Below are positions 10,111-19,357 of a stretch of 30,678 nt of DNA, piece after piece (the first letter of the stretch is position 1; each line of letters opens with the position of its first letter). The notes beneath the pieces are model-generated. The model was given only the letters and a program-made list of their open reading frames with translations, did no database searches and had not been told where the DNA came from. The position numbers and the translations under genes are program-made. The stretch is from Sperchopsis tessellata. Lineage: Eukaryota; Arthropoda; Insecta; Coleoptera; Hydrophilidae. The DNA is taken from positions 1 to 30,678 of the forward strand of contig JAWQRN010000369.1 in the NCBI GenBank assembly GCA_033557685.1. Reading direction: 5' to 3'.

Positions 10111-11129
10111 TAGATTTTTTTAAGATACACGTTAATATTCAGGAAAACCTGCAGACATAGCTGGACTCACCATTTGCTTTACGTATATTTACTGATCAGT
10201 CCTTCAATACGTGAGTAATTTCTTCCATTTTAGTGTCTTCCAACTAAACAAAAAAAAAAACTGTTAAAATATTAAACTGATGCCATATTGATATTTTAGT
10301 ATTTATACTATTCCCGAGTTTTGACTAATTCCAAACTTCCACAATAACATCATTGAAATAATATCCATAACTATTTTCAGAGCTCGTAATTTAAATAAGA
10401 AAACAGCTTTGACAAACACAAAGTGACTTGAAAGTGAACAATTCATACACTTAAAAACGTAACAGAATAATAAATGAATGATTTGACAACATGTATTTTT
10501 CGAAAAAATGTTCATGTCCCTCTTGTCACTGCACTAGTGGGCAGTAGGGACCAGGTTAGCGATTTCAGAGGTGTTGATAAAAAGACTCAAGTGCCCTCCT
10601 TGAAGGAATATATACCGACACAGGCTGATTTTTCAATCTAAGTTATGTTATTACTTTCGATTTATTTTTAGGTGCTCAATTAATTTATGAAGTCTCCAAG
10701 AATGACATAGAAGCACTCTGTATAATACAATATTTCACTTATTAAATAAACGATGATGTATATGACATTTACTGAATCACGTGAAATATAAATTAACATA
10801 ACGGTTCATGTGCTTTAATAGATAAAGGACATCTGTTCTAACCGTTAATCTGGACGAAATGAAATGTCTCGCCCTGACAATTTAATCGCTGCAAAATAAC
10901 GGGTGTTTAAATGTTAGGAAACATTAATCACTTCTGCGAATTCGACGCTAAATAATACAAAAATATTTGTCTGTGAAAATACGACAGAAATACAATGTTC
11001 AGATTAAATTTGAGTTAATGGAAAACATACATAAATACATGTATAAAATGAAAATTAAATATACTGACATAATCTATAATTACATTAGATTAATCAAGTA
11101 TAGGTAATTCATAATTTAAAAGAATGGTT
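10111..11129. other. Interval with no recognisable gene
   Basis: This is AT-rich sequence. A slightly GC-richer patch at 10510-10640 contains an imperfect inverted repeat (GTCCCT...AGGGAC around 10516-10551). No frame shows family motifs. Confidence 0.5.
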
Positions 11130-11320
11130 GGTTGTTTAAATGCAATAGACTTCCACGGTTAGTATCTGTATGAATGTTCTTTCCGGGTGGAAACCGTGTA
11201 GAGGCTCTGACAAGTGCCGATGATTCGTCCATTGTTGCAAGGGACATTTTCAAGGCGAGTGATGTTACTTCAATTAATGAATTCACTGCACTGGTTGGTT
11301 TGGTGGTCGTCACATTTTTT
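11130..11320 (-). repeat. Dispersed repeat family X, long copy
   Basis: Bases 11135-11218 match the repeat at 18832-18935 in two ways. The segment TGTATGAATGTTCTTTCC through GACAAGTGC is the same-strand match to 18830-18880. The segment AATGCAATAGACTTCCACGG to CCGGGTGG matches the reverse complement of 18885-18936. A GC-rich stretch continues to 11313 with an open frame of 65 codons on - (starting MTTTKPTSAVNS). I do not recognise that frame as a protein family. The open frame may simply reflect the higher GC of a young repeat. The strand is a convention based on that frame. Confidence 0.7.
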
Positions 11321-12590
11321 TAAATAATACCGTAGGATAATTTTTACCGTATCACCACTTACTGTATCTGTTTATAATTGTATTCCAACACATCTCACAG
11401 ATTTAACCTGCTATAATTTCAAAATTAAATTTACCTTCTTGTTAAACATGATTATATAGATACTTATTAATTATATTTCTTAAATTTTGCTTACGATTAT
11501 TTTTATGGCCGTGTTTTATTTACGATTATAATACAGATGTACCATCGTCAAATCAATATAACTTAAGGTTATTAGATACCTGGAGGCCAACACAAATTTT
11601 ATGGCTTTTTTGGCACATGGAAATTTTCAGCTGTGGTCAAGTCAAGGAGGACGCAGCTGTGTTGTTGGAAACCGTAGAGGCTTTTTGTGGGTGGTGAGAT
11701 TTAAAGTTTAAGTCGGGTCCCCCTTAGGAAGAGAGGTCCATTTTTGAGAAGTTCTTCTACCTAGGAGGGTTAGTCTTTAATGGTTACTAAAATGGTGATT
11801 GTAGGATATCGTTTCTTTTTTATGGGTATTCTTGGCAGCGGTAGTACTCGGCTATGATAATTCTCGATTGTAAGGTTGTTTCTTCTTTATATGCGGCATT
11901 CTGTGCTTAAAATTTGTGCCTGGTGCATGTGTGGCACTGTTTTAAATATAATATATATATTTAAAAAGGCCTTATATTTATAGACTAGGGTCAGGTTTGA
12001 TGGTTGCTCAAAATTTCTCAATGGATATTGATGCGGGCGATAGTTTGCTTGCGAACTATGCTGAAACCTAGTGAAATTGGAGGTTTTTACTGAAGATATT
12101 TGACATGATTACCAAGGGAAGATGGGAGAATCTTGACGGAGATTTAGATCTGATTTGGGTTTTGGCTGAGTTGGGTTATATGTGCCACTTAGATAATCAG
12201 TTTTCAAAGTAGAGGTAGGTTGAGGGTTGGTACTGGCTTGTTGAATGTTATGGATTATAATTTTATCAGCACAATATATTGCTTGTGTGGGAGGTTGTGG
12301 GGATGGAATTTTGTGGCATATAAGATGTATAAGAGTTGGGGAGACCTCTTCTTGGAGCAGGAAGAGAGGTAAAATGATTTTATGGACACGTACGTGATGT
12401 GAGCGTGGAATTGAATAGATTATGTGTGTCGGAAAATGAATGTACACTACATATGAGAGGAAACAATTCAGATTTTACAACTGTAGCTAACAAAGATGTT
12501 GGTGTCTGGTTTTGGGATAATTATTGTGTTGATTGTTTTTCAGATACGTAGAAAGTAGCAAGATCGTAGGCAGGCAGTGATTATAAAGTA

Positions 12591-12895
12591 CTAGAAGGTT
12601 ATGGCTTGATCTGACAAGTATTTGACAGTAAATCTGATAACACCATTTTGTTTTCTAGCACAGTTTCTACCAGGTGATATGGCTTCTCTTACATCTGCAA
12701 AGATGAGATCTTGGATGATTGGATGATCCCACTTGATCATAGGAATACGAACAAGAGTATTGAGGTTCATTGATGTGGTCTAGCTTCTACAAAGAAATTG
12801 GGCTGAAACTCAGGGTCGTGAAGAATGGTACGTCCTTCCTCGATTATGTCTGCCAATAGGTTCGCTTTTTTCCTGGAGAGTTGAGAAGGTAGTAT
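12591..12895 (-). pseudogene. Unidentified gag-like coding remnant
   Basis: On the - strand, two stretches in neighbouring frames read like eroded protein. From about 12895 to 12767: SQLSRKKANLLADIIEEGRT, then ILHDPEFQPNFFVEARPHQ and a stop. From 12764 to 12591: LNTLVRIPMIKWDHP, then ADVREAISPGRNCARKQNGV and IRFTVKYLSDQA, ending at TAG (62 codons open). Amino-acid use is balanced and unlike the surrounding AT-rich frames. A proline/serine-rich frame continues downstream at 12447-12109 (SHTSN..., QPTSTLKTDYLSG), and another frame upstream reaches 13040. The layout suggests an ORF1/gag type protein of a retroelement. No zinc knuckle or other diagnostic motif is seen, so the family is open. Confidence 0.4.
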
Positions 12896-13049
12896 TATTC
12901 AATAGAAAGTGCCCGGCTCCTTTAAGGCCAGTGAGTGTTATGAGTTGAACCTTAATGAAAGTAATTTGACGTTGGACGATGGCATTTTGGTAGTTCCTCT
13001 CAGTTTTTAGGGTCGGCTTCCTTTTATGGAAGTATAGCAATATATATAT

Positions 13050-14080
13050 TACGTATTAAATAGCGTTGGTATCTTACAGTTTGTTTTTAGACAAGTATTA
13101 TGTGTAATGAAATTAACACTTATTTCATTTTGTCAGAGTTCCAATTGAAGATCCATAAATTTTTACCTCAATAGTTTTGACCTGGCGCAAGATAGATATT
13201 ATTGGATGTTTACAAAATACCGTCCATAATACGGCCAGTCTGCAGAATGAAATGCTGTGTACGTTTTCGAGAGAGATTTGTCTATCACTCAATGCATTCC
13301 AATGCCTATGTTTAAATATTATATATTCAAATAAATTAAAAATATTTAACCAATATAGCTATTGGTATTGACAGATATTCAGTATTTATGCCAAGTCTTA
13401 CACTAATATTTGATGAATAAATAAAGTGTGATATTAGTTATGTGCTCTTATATTGAGGGGGCAAGATCAAAAATGTTTTCTTAACATTTCTCTTTTTTGA
13501 AAGAAAATATTAGTCATATCGCTTGACACATCATAGAAATGGTAAAACAGTTATTTACTGGCTTAACATTCAAACACATAATCTTATTTAAAAATATATA
13601 TTATTTTGGGGTATATCTGTAAAACTAAAAAAATTGTCTTGGTAATAATTGTAAGTAAAATAAGAATACATGCGGGGACTTTTAATCCACGTAAAATTAT
13701 AACGGATTGTGTTCATTTAAAAAAAAGCACTGATTAAATTTGTTCACAAAATTTTAAACAAATCAATATTTGGAAACCAATGTTTCTGTATCTTTAATTA
13801 AAACCGAAATTACTGCGTCATATTCCAACAAACATCCTTTATTCATTTTTAATTTGAGTTTTGGTGTCACCTACTTATATTTATAGACGGAAGAACACTC
13901 GCACATAATTATGTGTGGTTGTTGCCATTCACATATCAACTCTCTAAGGGGTAACCTTGTATAGGATCTGAACATTACCCACGTTTCGTCCAATGTTTCA
14001 AATAAAATGTAAGGATGTGTACATGGACGGCGCAGTACCATTCAGATCGTTGCTATCGAATGCAGGCAGATAGCAAAGAC
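13050..14080. other. AT-rich interval, no gene seen
   Basis: No frame with recognisable motifs was found. The right edge adjoins the probable hAT terminus at 14081. Confidence 0.5.
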
Positions 14081-14104
14081 CGGGGGTTCTACAAACTATT
14101 GGAA
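14081..14104 (+). repeat. Probable hAT terminal inverted repeat (3' end of transposase gene)
   Basis: CCGGGGGTTCTACAAACTATT resembles the common hAT terminus of the form CAGGGGTTCTCAAACT. It sits about 510 bases beyond the stop codon of the hAT transposase remnant, at the expected end. The partner terminus is not visible, because the hAT 5' part is lost. Confidence 0.55.
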
Positions 14105-14110
14105 ATTGTA

Positions 14111-14645
14111 TAATTAAACTGTTCTGAACATAAAACAAACAGTGGTATAACACATCACGAAAACAATGAAAATAATCTTAACTTACATAATTTAAATTTC
14201 TTTTATTTGTCACTTATTTTTAAATAACAAGCACGTAAAAAATATATAATATTATTATAATAAGAATTGTTTGAAACTTCAAATTTTCCCTAAACATATA
14301 ATGAAAAAATAACTTGTATTGGTCAAAATTGTCTGATTTGTTAGGGTATAGACTTTTATTTCTATGAGGAGAAAAATAAGAGACGTTCAATTTAAATATG
14401 AGAATTTTATCTGGTAGATAGTCGACATTTTATTTGTTTGAAACATTACTATTATGAATATAAGAGTAAATATAAAAAAACATTATATTAAAATTACAGT
14501 ACAAAAGATATATATATAAATAAACTGTCCTGAAAATAAAATATACAATGGTATAACACATCACGAAAACAATGAAAATAATCTTAACCAACATAATTTA
14601 AATTTCACTTATTTTTAAAAAATAAGCATGTAAAAATATAATTTG
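14111..14645. repeat. Direct duplication within hAT 3' region (14111-14255 and 14514-14645)
   Basis: Both copies share AACTGT(T/C)CTGAA(C/A)ATAAAA, then GGTATAACACATCACGAAAA and CAATGAAAATAATCTTAAC, and then CATAATTTAAATTTC and an A(A/G)GCA(C/T)GTAAAAA end. The second copy reaches into the last codons of the hAT frame and the first repeats that boundary. The copies are about 405 bases apart. Confidence 0.85.
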
Positions 14646-15282
14646 TCTAAACTATGGTCTTTTAATTGAGATCTAATTTGTGTACAGCATAATCCATTCC
14701 CAGAAAAAGCTCTTTCATATTCCACACTTCTTCTTGTAGTTATTAGAAATTCGTATACCATTTGTTTTTCTTGTTTTTGAAAATACGTCAATTCTTTTTT
14801 TCCTTGATTCTAGATTTTTAGTTTTCTCTTCGATGGTTTGTTTTGAATAGAAGACCTCGGAATTTATCTTTATTAGAAATTGAAGTATTTATTTTATTGA
14901 TAACGTAGTAGATGTCGATGGAATTTCTGACTTGCAGAATTTTCGGAATCAGAATTTCTTATTTCTGATAATTCAGTATTATCGATTTCGATTTTAATAT
15001 AAACGCATTCAATTAATTCCTCGTTTAAATTTTTGAGATCAGAATCGGAAAGACATTTTAAAACATGGGAATAAGAACGTCGTCTATCTTTTGTACGATA
15101 TATCAAAGCCGTATAAGTTGTACCTAAAAGAGTATTTTGGTTCGTTAGATAGTCAAGCATGAATATTAGTGTAACGTCAGCAATATATAAATTAACATGT
15201 TCGCAACAAAGAGTTTCAACAAAAACTTTTTTCAGTTGTAACGCTAATATTATATCAGATATCAATGTAAGTTAATTGTCGG
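14615..15282 (-). pseudogene. hAT transposase, C-terminal half (interrupted)
   Basis: hAT transposases cut and paste their element using an RNase H-like core followed by a helical dimerisation region. On -, the frame from 15265 to 14894 reads ISDIILALQLKKVFVETLCC, then NLYIADVTLIFMLDYL and YTALIYRTKDRRRSYS. This matches the ALKP-(x)-K-(x)-A-VE-LCR...L-(x)-AD-(x)-L-(x)-F segment of insect hAT proteins. After frame breaks, 14765-14615 gives the dimerisation domain: VEYERAFSGNGLCCTQIRSQ, then LDKLYFYM and a stop, equivalent to ERAFS-(x)-AG...(K)-(x)-RS-(x)-L. The upstream end stops at the BEL 5' LTR. The gene continues on the far side of that insertion at 19141-19285. Confidence 0.85.
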
Positions 15283-15560
15283 TGCTTAGAGAAGTTTTAA
15301 TTCTCTAGTTTGTTACCTCAAGTTTTCTAGACATACGTTAGTTTTTATGTTTTATTTTATTTCTTTACATTGGTAATGCTGAATCACTGCCAAACGTCAC
15401 ATACCAAATCACTGGTAAAAATCATTTACTTTTTTCTTAGACCGTGGTACAGTGAAATTCTCCGTTGTTCTTCGTAAATAATAAATGTTGTTATAGTTAC
15501 ATTCAAAGGTTTTTATTTATAACATCTAAATATACATTCCATTTATATCGAGATCCAACA
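15283..15560 (+). repeat. 5' LTR of BEL/Pao element
   Basis: It begins TGCTTAGAGAAGTTTTAATT, matching the 3' copy at 19073 (TGTTTAGAGAAGTTTTAATT) over about 60 bases. It probably ends with CCAACA at 15560, before AATTGGTCCTTTACGAGC, which resembles the post-LTR sequence of many BEL elements. Length is about 278 bases. The end was chosen by the terminal CA and is not confirmed by the shortened 3' copy. Confidence 0.75.
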
Positions 15561-15900
15561 ATTGGTCCTTTACGAGCGGACATTGTTTCTATATAATATT
15601 AAATAAGAAACAATATTATTATTTTGGAAGCGATTGCAATCATGTGGCGTTACCGAACCGGGAGATTCCAGTCGACCAAATCAACAACTAACCTGGATAA
15701 CTGTAACATCATAAACAAACTCACGTGTGGAGAAAACTGTAGCCTAGCAACCACACATTGTGTTGAAGTTCCATGTACGTCCCTTCTATTTATCAATAAT
15801 AAATTTGCACAAGATTACATGTTGTTGTTATATTGCGTTTGTACTAGCCATATTGTTCTTTGGTGATTTCATTTTTCTTTATTTTTCTATTTAATACATA

Positions 15901-17116
15901 ATGGATAACTTAATAAGGAAACGTTGTGGTACTAAACGTAGATTTACAGTGTAAATTTTCTGAGACCAATTAAAGAGGCCTACGAAAATAATGAAAACAT
16001 GACAGATTTTATTTTACGCGAATTGGAGCATAAAGTTTCGGGTTTAACTGATTTAATGAGTGAATTTAAGGATGTTCAATTGGATACTGAATGAAAAAGT
16101 TATTATAGATTTTCGCAGAAAATCTGTTAATGAAAGTATGAGTCCTGGCTTAGGCCATATGACTGGAATTAAATTACCGACAATTAACTTTCCAACATTT
16201 GGAGGGTTATCAAGAGTGGCTAGGGTCTAAAAATATGCACGAGTCATTGATACATACGAATATATCAATAAATGGTATTAAAAAGTATCATTATCTAAGA
16301 GCTTCACTCGTTAGTGATGCTCTAAAATTCATTCAGGCATAAGAGTTTACAGCAAATATGAACACGATAGCGTGGGATTTATTATATAATAGACTCATTA
16401 ATACAAAATTGTTGATACATAACCACGTGAAAGCGTTATTTGAGATGGAGCCTATGTCTAAAGAATCATTTACAAGGGTCCGAAATATAATTTACGGCGA
16501 GTTCAAAAACTTAAGGTTATTAGATAGTTTCAATGAGCCTGTCGGTGAATGGTACACCTTAAGTGTATATTTAGTTAGTTCCAAATTAGATAAAAGTTCT
16601 ACTAGTGAAAGGGAAAAATATAAGGTATCTAATAGTTACCATAAATTGAGTAATATTCAAAGTTTTTTAAATGCATGGGCTGAATTCTTAGACACTTAAA
16701 ATGTTGATTATGGCAAAATGCAAGAAAAGTACAATAAGGGAAATAAAATGGCATCACTGATCATAGCTCATATACAGTATTATTTCTGTAGACAGGGTCA
16801 TCATATTTATAATTGTGGGTCTTTTCAAAAACTATCAGTACCAGAAAGTTTAGATTAAGTAAATTAAATGATATTGTGTTCTAATTGCCTTAGATTTGAT
16901 CACAACGTAAAATATTGTAGGAAGCAACCACTATGTAAAAGTTGTAAAGAAAAGCATAATGTATTACTTCACTCTAGACAAATAGCAAATGAAGCAGAAG
17001 GGCAAAGGTCACAAGCAAATGATGCTAGTGCAAAAATTATGGATGTATTATTGTGTACTGTAGTTATATCAATAGAAGATTCAACGGGGAAATATCATCG
17101 GTGTAGGAAATTTTAA
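15901..17116 (+). pseudogene. BEL/Pao gag (broken)
   Basis: Gag forms the element's capsid and binds its RNA. The likely start is ATG at 15901 (MDNLIRKRCGTKRRF), a usual BEL opening. Frames then alternate through ENNENMTDFILRELEHKVSG (about 15985) and IKLPTINFPTFGG (about 16170, the KLP-(x)-I-(x)-LP-FDG motif). IKKYHYLRASLVSDALKFI (about 16280) follows, and then the longest clean frame, 16358-16699, with LIHNHVKALFEMEPMSKES and LSVYLVSSKLD, all conserved in Pao/BEL capsids. Two zinc knuckles follow: CRQGHHIYNC near 16790, and CSNCLRFDHNVKYCRK with CKSCKEKHNVLLH at 16877-16972. Stops and frameshifts occur at about 15952, 16096, 16227, 16337, 16697 and 16857. Confidence 0.9.
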
Positions 17117-17445
17117 AATAGCGGGTCTCAATCTAATTTTATTTCCAAAGAACTTGTTTAAAAATTAAATGTCAATTGTATTCATTGATTCAAAAGCTAA
17201 TTTATCTTGCATTATTTTAACAAAACTTACTGATCATATTCCAGCGTGTAGTGTTGACATTAACGATTTGAACATACCACATAACCTAAGATTAGCTGAC
17301 CCAGACTTTCATAATTCACAAAAAAAAATTGATTTATTATTGGGTGCAGGTGTATTTTGGGATAAACTATCACCACAAATAATATAATTAGGGAGGAACA
17401 CGCCAATATTACAAAACACGCATTTAGGTTGGGTAATTCTAACTC
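17040..17445 (+). pseudogene. BEL/Pao aspartic protease region (broken, catalytic Asp lost)
   Basis: The protease releases mature proteins from the element polyprotein. ISIEDSTGKYHRCRKF (to 17112) leads into the active-site loop, where the expected LDSGSQSNFIS reads stop-NSGSQSNFIS near 17116-17148: the catalytic aspartate codon is now AAT (Asn). The frame starting at 17169 continues with LTDHIPACSVDINDLNIPHN, then LADPDFHNSQKKIDLLLGAG and VFWDKLSPQII. After one stop, LGRNTPILQNTHLGWVI ends at about 17440. This is the characteristic BEL stretch between protease and RT (ADP-(x)-F...IDLLLGA-(x)-FW...LG-(x2)-LP-LQ-T-LGW). The RT that should follow is absent. Confidence 0.88.
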
Positions 17446-17459
17446 CGCCTATGCCGGTC

Positions 17460-18315
17460 CCAAGCCCTGATGGAAAAGGAGGAGGGGGAGGAGTTACAAC
17501 CTCGTTAACAAATCGAGGTGCAGCTGGCTCCGGCTGATAGTACCTTGTTAGGGATCCCACCTAGGTTTACAGGAACAGACGACGTGGGAATGGACAAGAG
17601 GAGAACTGTGAGGTGCAAACGTCACTGAAGAAGGGGCTTAGGAAGAACTGTGAAGCCTAGACAAGCAAGAAAGCCCTTGCGGATGTGGGAGTGCAAACTG
17701 ACTATGTAGACCATGGTGTAGAAGCGACAAAGGGGTGGTGGCAAAAGTACGGAAGAAAAAACCAACAGCTGAGGAAATCCTAGAAGAACTGATCTAAGGA
17801 TCAACCTATGAAGAATACGTGGAAGTAGTCAGGAAGAGCTGGCCCTCAGACACTTTTAAAAGGTTGAGCGAACTGGAGGGCAACCCACTAAAGGTATGTC
17901 CGGAGTCAGACCTAGTTAATTTTTACAAAAACCTAAACATAAATAGAGGGACGGCGAAGTTAAGCCGCAAATATTACCAAAGGAGCATGGAACTATTAGT
18001 GCAGGATGCTGGCCCGGCAGGATCAGTCTAAAAACATGAAAAACACGATGGAGCTCCCGACAAAGGGACAGGAAAATACCGATATGTCTTCTACGGTGTG
18101 ATTAAGGAGATGGAATATGACATTTAATCAAAATAGCCATAGAATTCACCTTTACTGGTACTGGTATTAATGTGAGGGTATATTCGGTCAAGGGCGAACA
18201 AAAGATGCACTCTTGGAACAGGGAGAGTTGATTGAAGGGAGTAGCAGAGGAAAAATAGGCACGGACGACCAATAGAAGGAAGTCCGACACATTGCAACAA
18301 ATAGGCTGTCTTGTT
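17460..18315 (+). pseudogene. Non-LTR ORF1 (gag-like) fragment replacing BEL pol
   Basis: This block is richer in G and C than the BEL flanks. ADVGVQTDYVDHGVEATK (about 17679-17732) is followed one frame over by KVRKKKPTAEEILEELI, a stop at 17795, then STYEEYVEVVRKSWPSDTFK. It runs on to 18031 (ELEGNPLKVCPESDLVNFY). A VGVQTD motif, a lysine-rich EEIL segment and a YEE...V-(x)-SWP-(x)-(x)-(T/S)-(F/Y) segment fit ORF1 proteins of insect non-LTR elements, possibly R1-type. A later piece reads IKIAIEFTFTGTGINVRVYS (about 18125-18185). Both junctions with BEL sequence (about 17450 and 18315) are inferred from where BEL homology stops and resumes. The gene is dead and partial. Confidence 0.6.
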
Positions 18316-18318
18316 TTC

Positions 18319-18572
18319 AACTGTTAGAGAGTATACAGCAGAGTTTTTGGAAGCGCTGGTTAATGGAATTCCTGGCTACATTACAGAACCGGACAAAATG
18401 GAAAACATTGGGACCAGCAATTGGACTTGGCTCCCTAGTTTTAGGCAAGCAGGACAATTTGCCCCAATGTAACTGGTTGATGGGCAGAGTAATGGAGTGC
18501 CATCCTGATTCTGATGGAATTGTTAGAGTTGCGAAAGTCTGTGTACTATCTTTGGAGGAACCACAACAATAA
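18319..18572 (+). pseudogene. BEL/Pao pol C-terminal domain (DUF5641-type)
   Basis: After the foreign block, BEL homology resumes in one clean frame: QLLESIQQSFWKRWLMEFLA, then LQNRTKWK, LGSLVLGKQDNLPQCNWLMG, and RVMECHPDSDGIVRVAKV. This is the domain found downstream of integrase in BEL/Pao polyproteins, with the signature FW-(x)-RW...YL-LQ-R-KW...GDLVL-(x)-(x)-(D/E)-N-PP-W-(x)-GR(V/I). The stop at 18570 leaves the last usual residues (RP...LCPL) missing. It shows that the element once carried a full pol gene, so the missing part reflects deletion rather than a short family. Confidence 0.88.
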
Positions 18573-18831
18573 GGCTGTGTTATGTTTTAGTTTTATTCAT
18601 AGTGTATGGAATGTATTCTTTTGTGGTTATTTGTATATACATTTCATTTGAAGTTTCCATAAATATTTATTTGAATGTATTACATTTCTAATTTTAGGCA
18701 ATATTTTAAAACCTTTTGTTGTTTTAGCACTGAATGTTATTAGATTTTATATCATTTTTCATTTACTAACTTCCAAACTTGTGTGATATATTTATATCTT
18801 TTGTATCTGTTTAAATACTTAGTTTAGTTTG

Positions 18832-18935
18832 TATGAATGTTGTTTCCGGGTGGAAACCGTGTAGAGGCTCTGACAAGTGCTCCACCCGGAAACAACAATC
18901 ATAGAGTTACTAACCGTGGACGTCTATTACATTTA
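18832..18935. repeat. Dispersed repeat family X, fold-back copy with 23-bp inverted arms
   Basis: TATGAATGTTGTTTCCGGGTGGA at 18832-18854 faces its reverse complement at 18881-18903 with a single mismatch; the inner 16 bases pair perfectly. The loop is 26 bases. Compared with 11135-11218, the left half is a same-strand copy and the right half, running on to TAACCGTGGACGTCTATTAC, is the reverse-complement copy. So two pieces of one repeat are joined head to head. It lies in the 3' untranslated part of the BEL element. Confidence 0.85.
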
Positions 18936-19059
18936 ATATTTAGTTTAGTTCATTAATATTCATATTTCCTACATTATATTTTCAATTATTTTAATTAAGC
19001 TGTAATATTTATTTTAATGATTCTTTTATATTTTTTAATTTAAACCACCAGCATTGTTC

Positions 19060-19072
19060 AAAGGGGGAAGTA
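19060..19072 (+). promoter_or_regulatory. BEL polypurine tract
   Basis: AAAGGGGGAAG directly before TATG|TTTAGAG is a typical plus-strand priming tract next to a 3' LTR. It fixes the 3' LTR start at about 19073. Confidence 0.8.
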
Positions 19073-19140
19073 TGTTTAGAGAAGTTTTAATTCAATAGTT
19101 TCATTTCTCAAGTTTTCTACATGTACGATAGTAGTAAATA
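19073..19140 (+). repeat. 3' LTR of BEL/Pao element, shortened
   Basis: TGTTTAGAGAAGTTTTAATT and CTCAAGTTTTCTA match the first 60 bases of the 5' LTR. The remaining 210 bases or so are absent, and hAT sequence resumes at GTCGT (19141). The loss probably reflects a later deletion. Confidence 0.75.
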
Positions 19141-19285
19141 GTCGTTAAAGTTGATATCTGATTTTTAAACTATGAGACTATTTCTAACAGAATCTTTAAT
19201 CACGTAAGAACGATCGTACATAGCTAGCAGACTATTCCAGCGAGTTTTACATCTCTTCTAAAAAGACCAAGTTCTCTTAACCTGA
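19141..19285 (-). pseudogene. hAT transposase, fragment upstream of the BEL insertion
   Basis: Read on -, 19275-19150 gives LRELGLFRRDVKTRWNSLLA, then MYDRSYVIKDSVRNSLIV and, after a stop, DINFN. T-RWNS-(x2)-(x)-M-(x2)-R is a hallmark of hAT transposases, just before the catalytic core's later part. The fragment ends exactly where the BEL 3' LTR remnant begins, and its frame runs on in register into the 15265-15283 end once the GTCG(T/G) duplication is counted once. Upstream of about 19285 hAT homology stops, where a + strand Jockey-type gag takes over. Confidence 0.8.
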
Positions 19286-19357
19286 TCAGTACCATGCCCG
19301 ATCTCCACCATAACCGCAAAAGTAACATAGTTCCACTCTTTTCCTCTCATAAATTAG

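Larger units (their letters stand above)
15283..19140 (+). mobile_element. BEL/Pao LTR retrotransposon, nested in hAT, internally rearranged
   Basis: The element runs from a TG-starting 5' LTR (15283) through gag, zinc knuckles and protease, a C-terminal pol fragment and a polypurine tract (AAAGGGGGAAG at 19060-19070) to the start of a 3' LTR. GTCGG precedes the 5' LTR and GTCGT follows the 3' LTR remnant, fitting a 5-base target duplication with one change. The RT, RNase H and integrase core are missing: only about 850 bases of unrelated non-LTR ORF1 sequence lie between the protease and the last pol domain. Stops, frameshifts and a lost protease aspartate show it is inactive. Confidence 0.88.

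Noticed and set aside
10516..10551. Imperfect inverted repeat GTCCCT...AGGGAC as a transposon terminus
   Set aside because: The arms are short with mismatches and no partner or target duplication is visible.
12619..12655. Resemblance of CTAGCACAGTTTCTACCAGG to the 34-bp minisatellite unit
   Set aside because: The match covers only the first dozen bases and lies in a frame that reads as protein on -; probably chance.
17309..17560. 83-codon open frame on - with a proline run
   Set aside because: It is antisense to the BEL protease and junction; the proline run mirrors a GGA/GGG-rich patch.
17622..17804. Open frames on - opposite the ORF1-like block (also 18102-18320)
   Set aside because: They are antisense to purine-rich + coding sequence with recognisable ORF1-like motifs.
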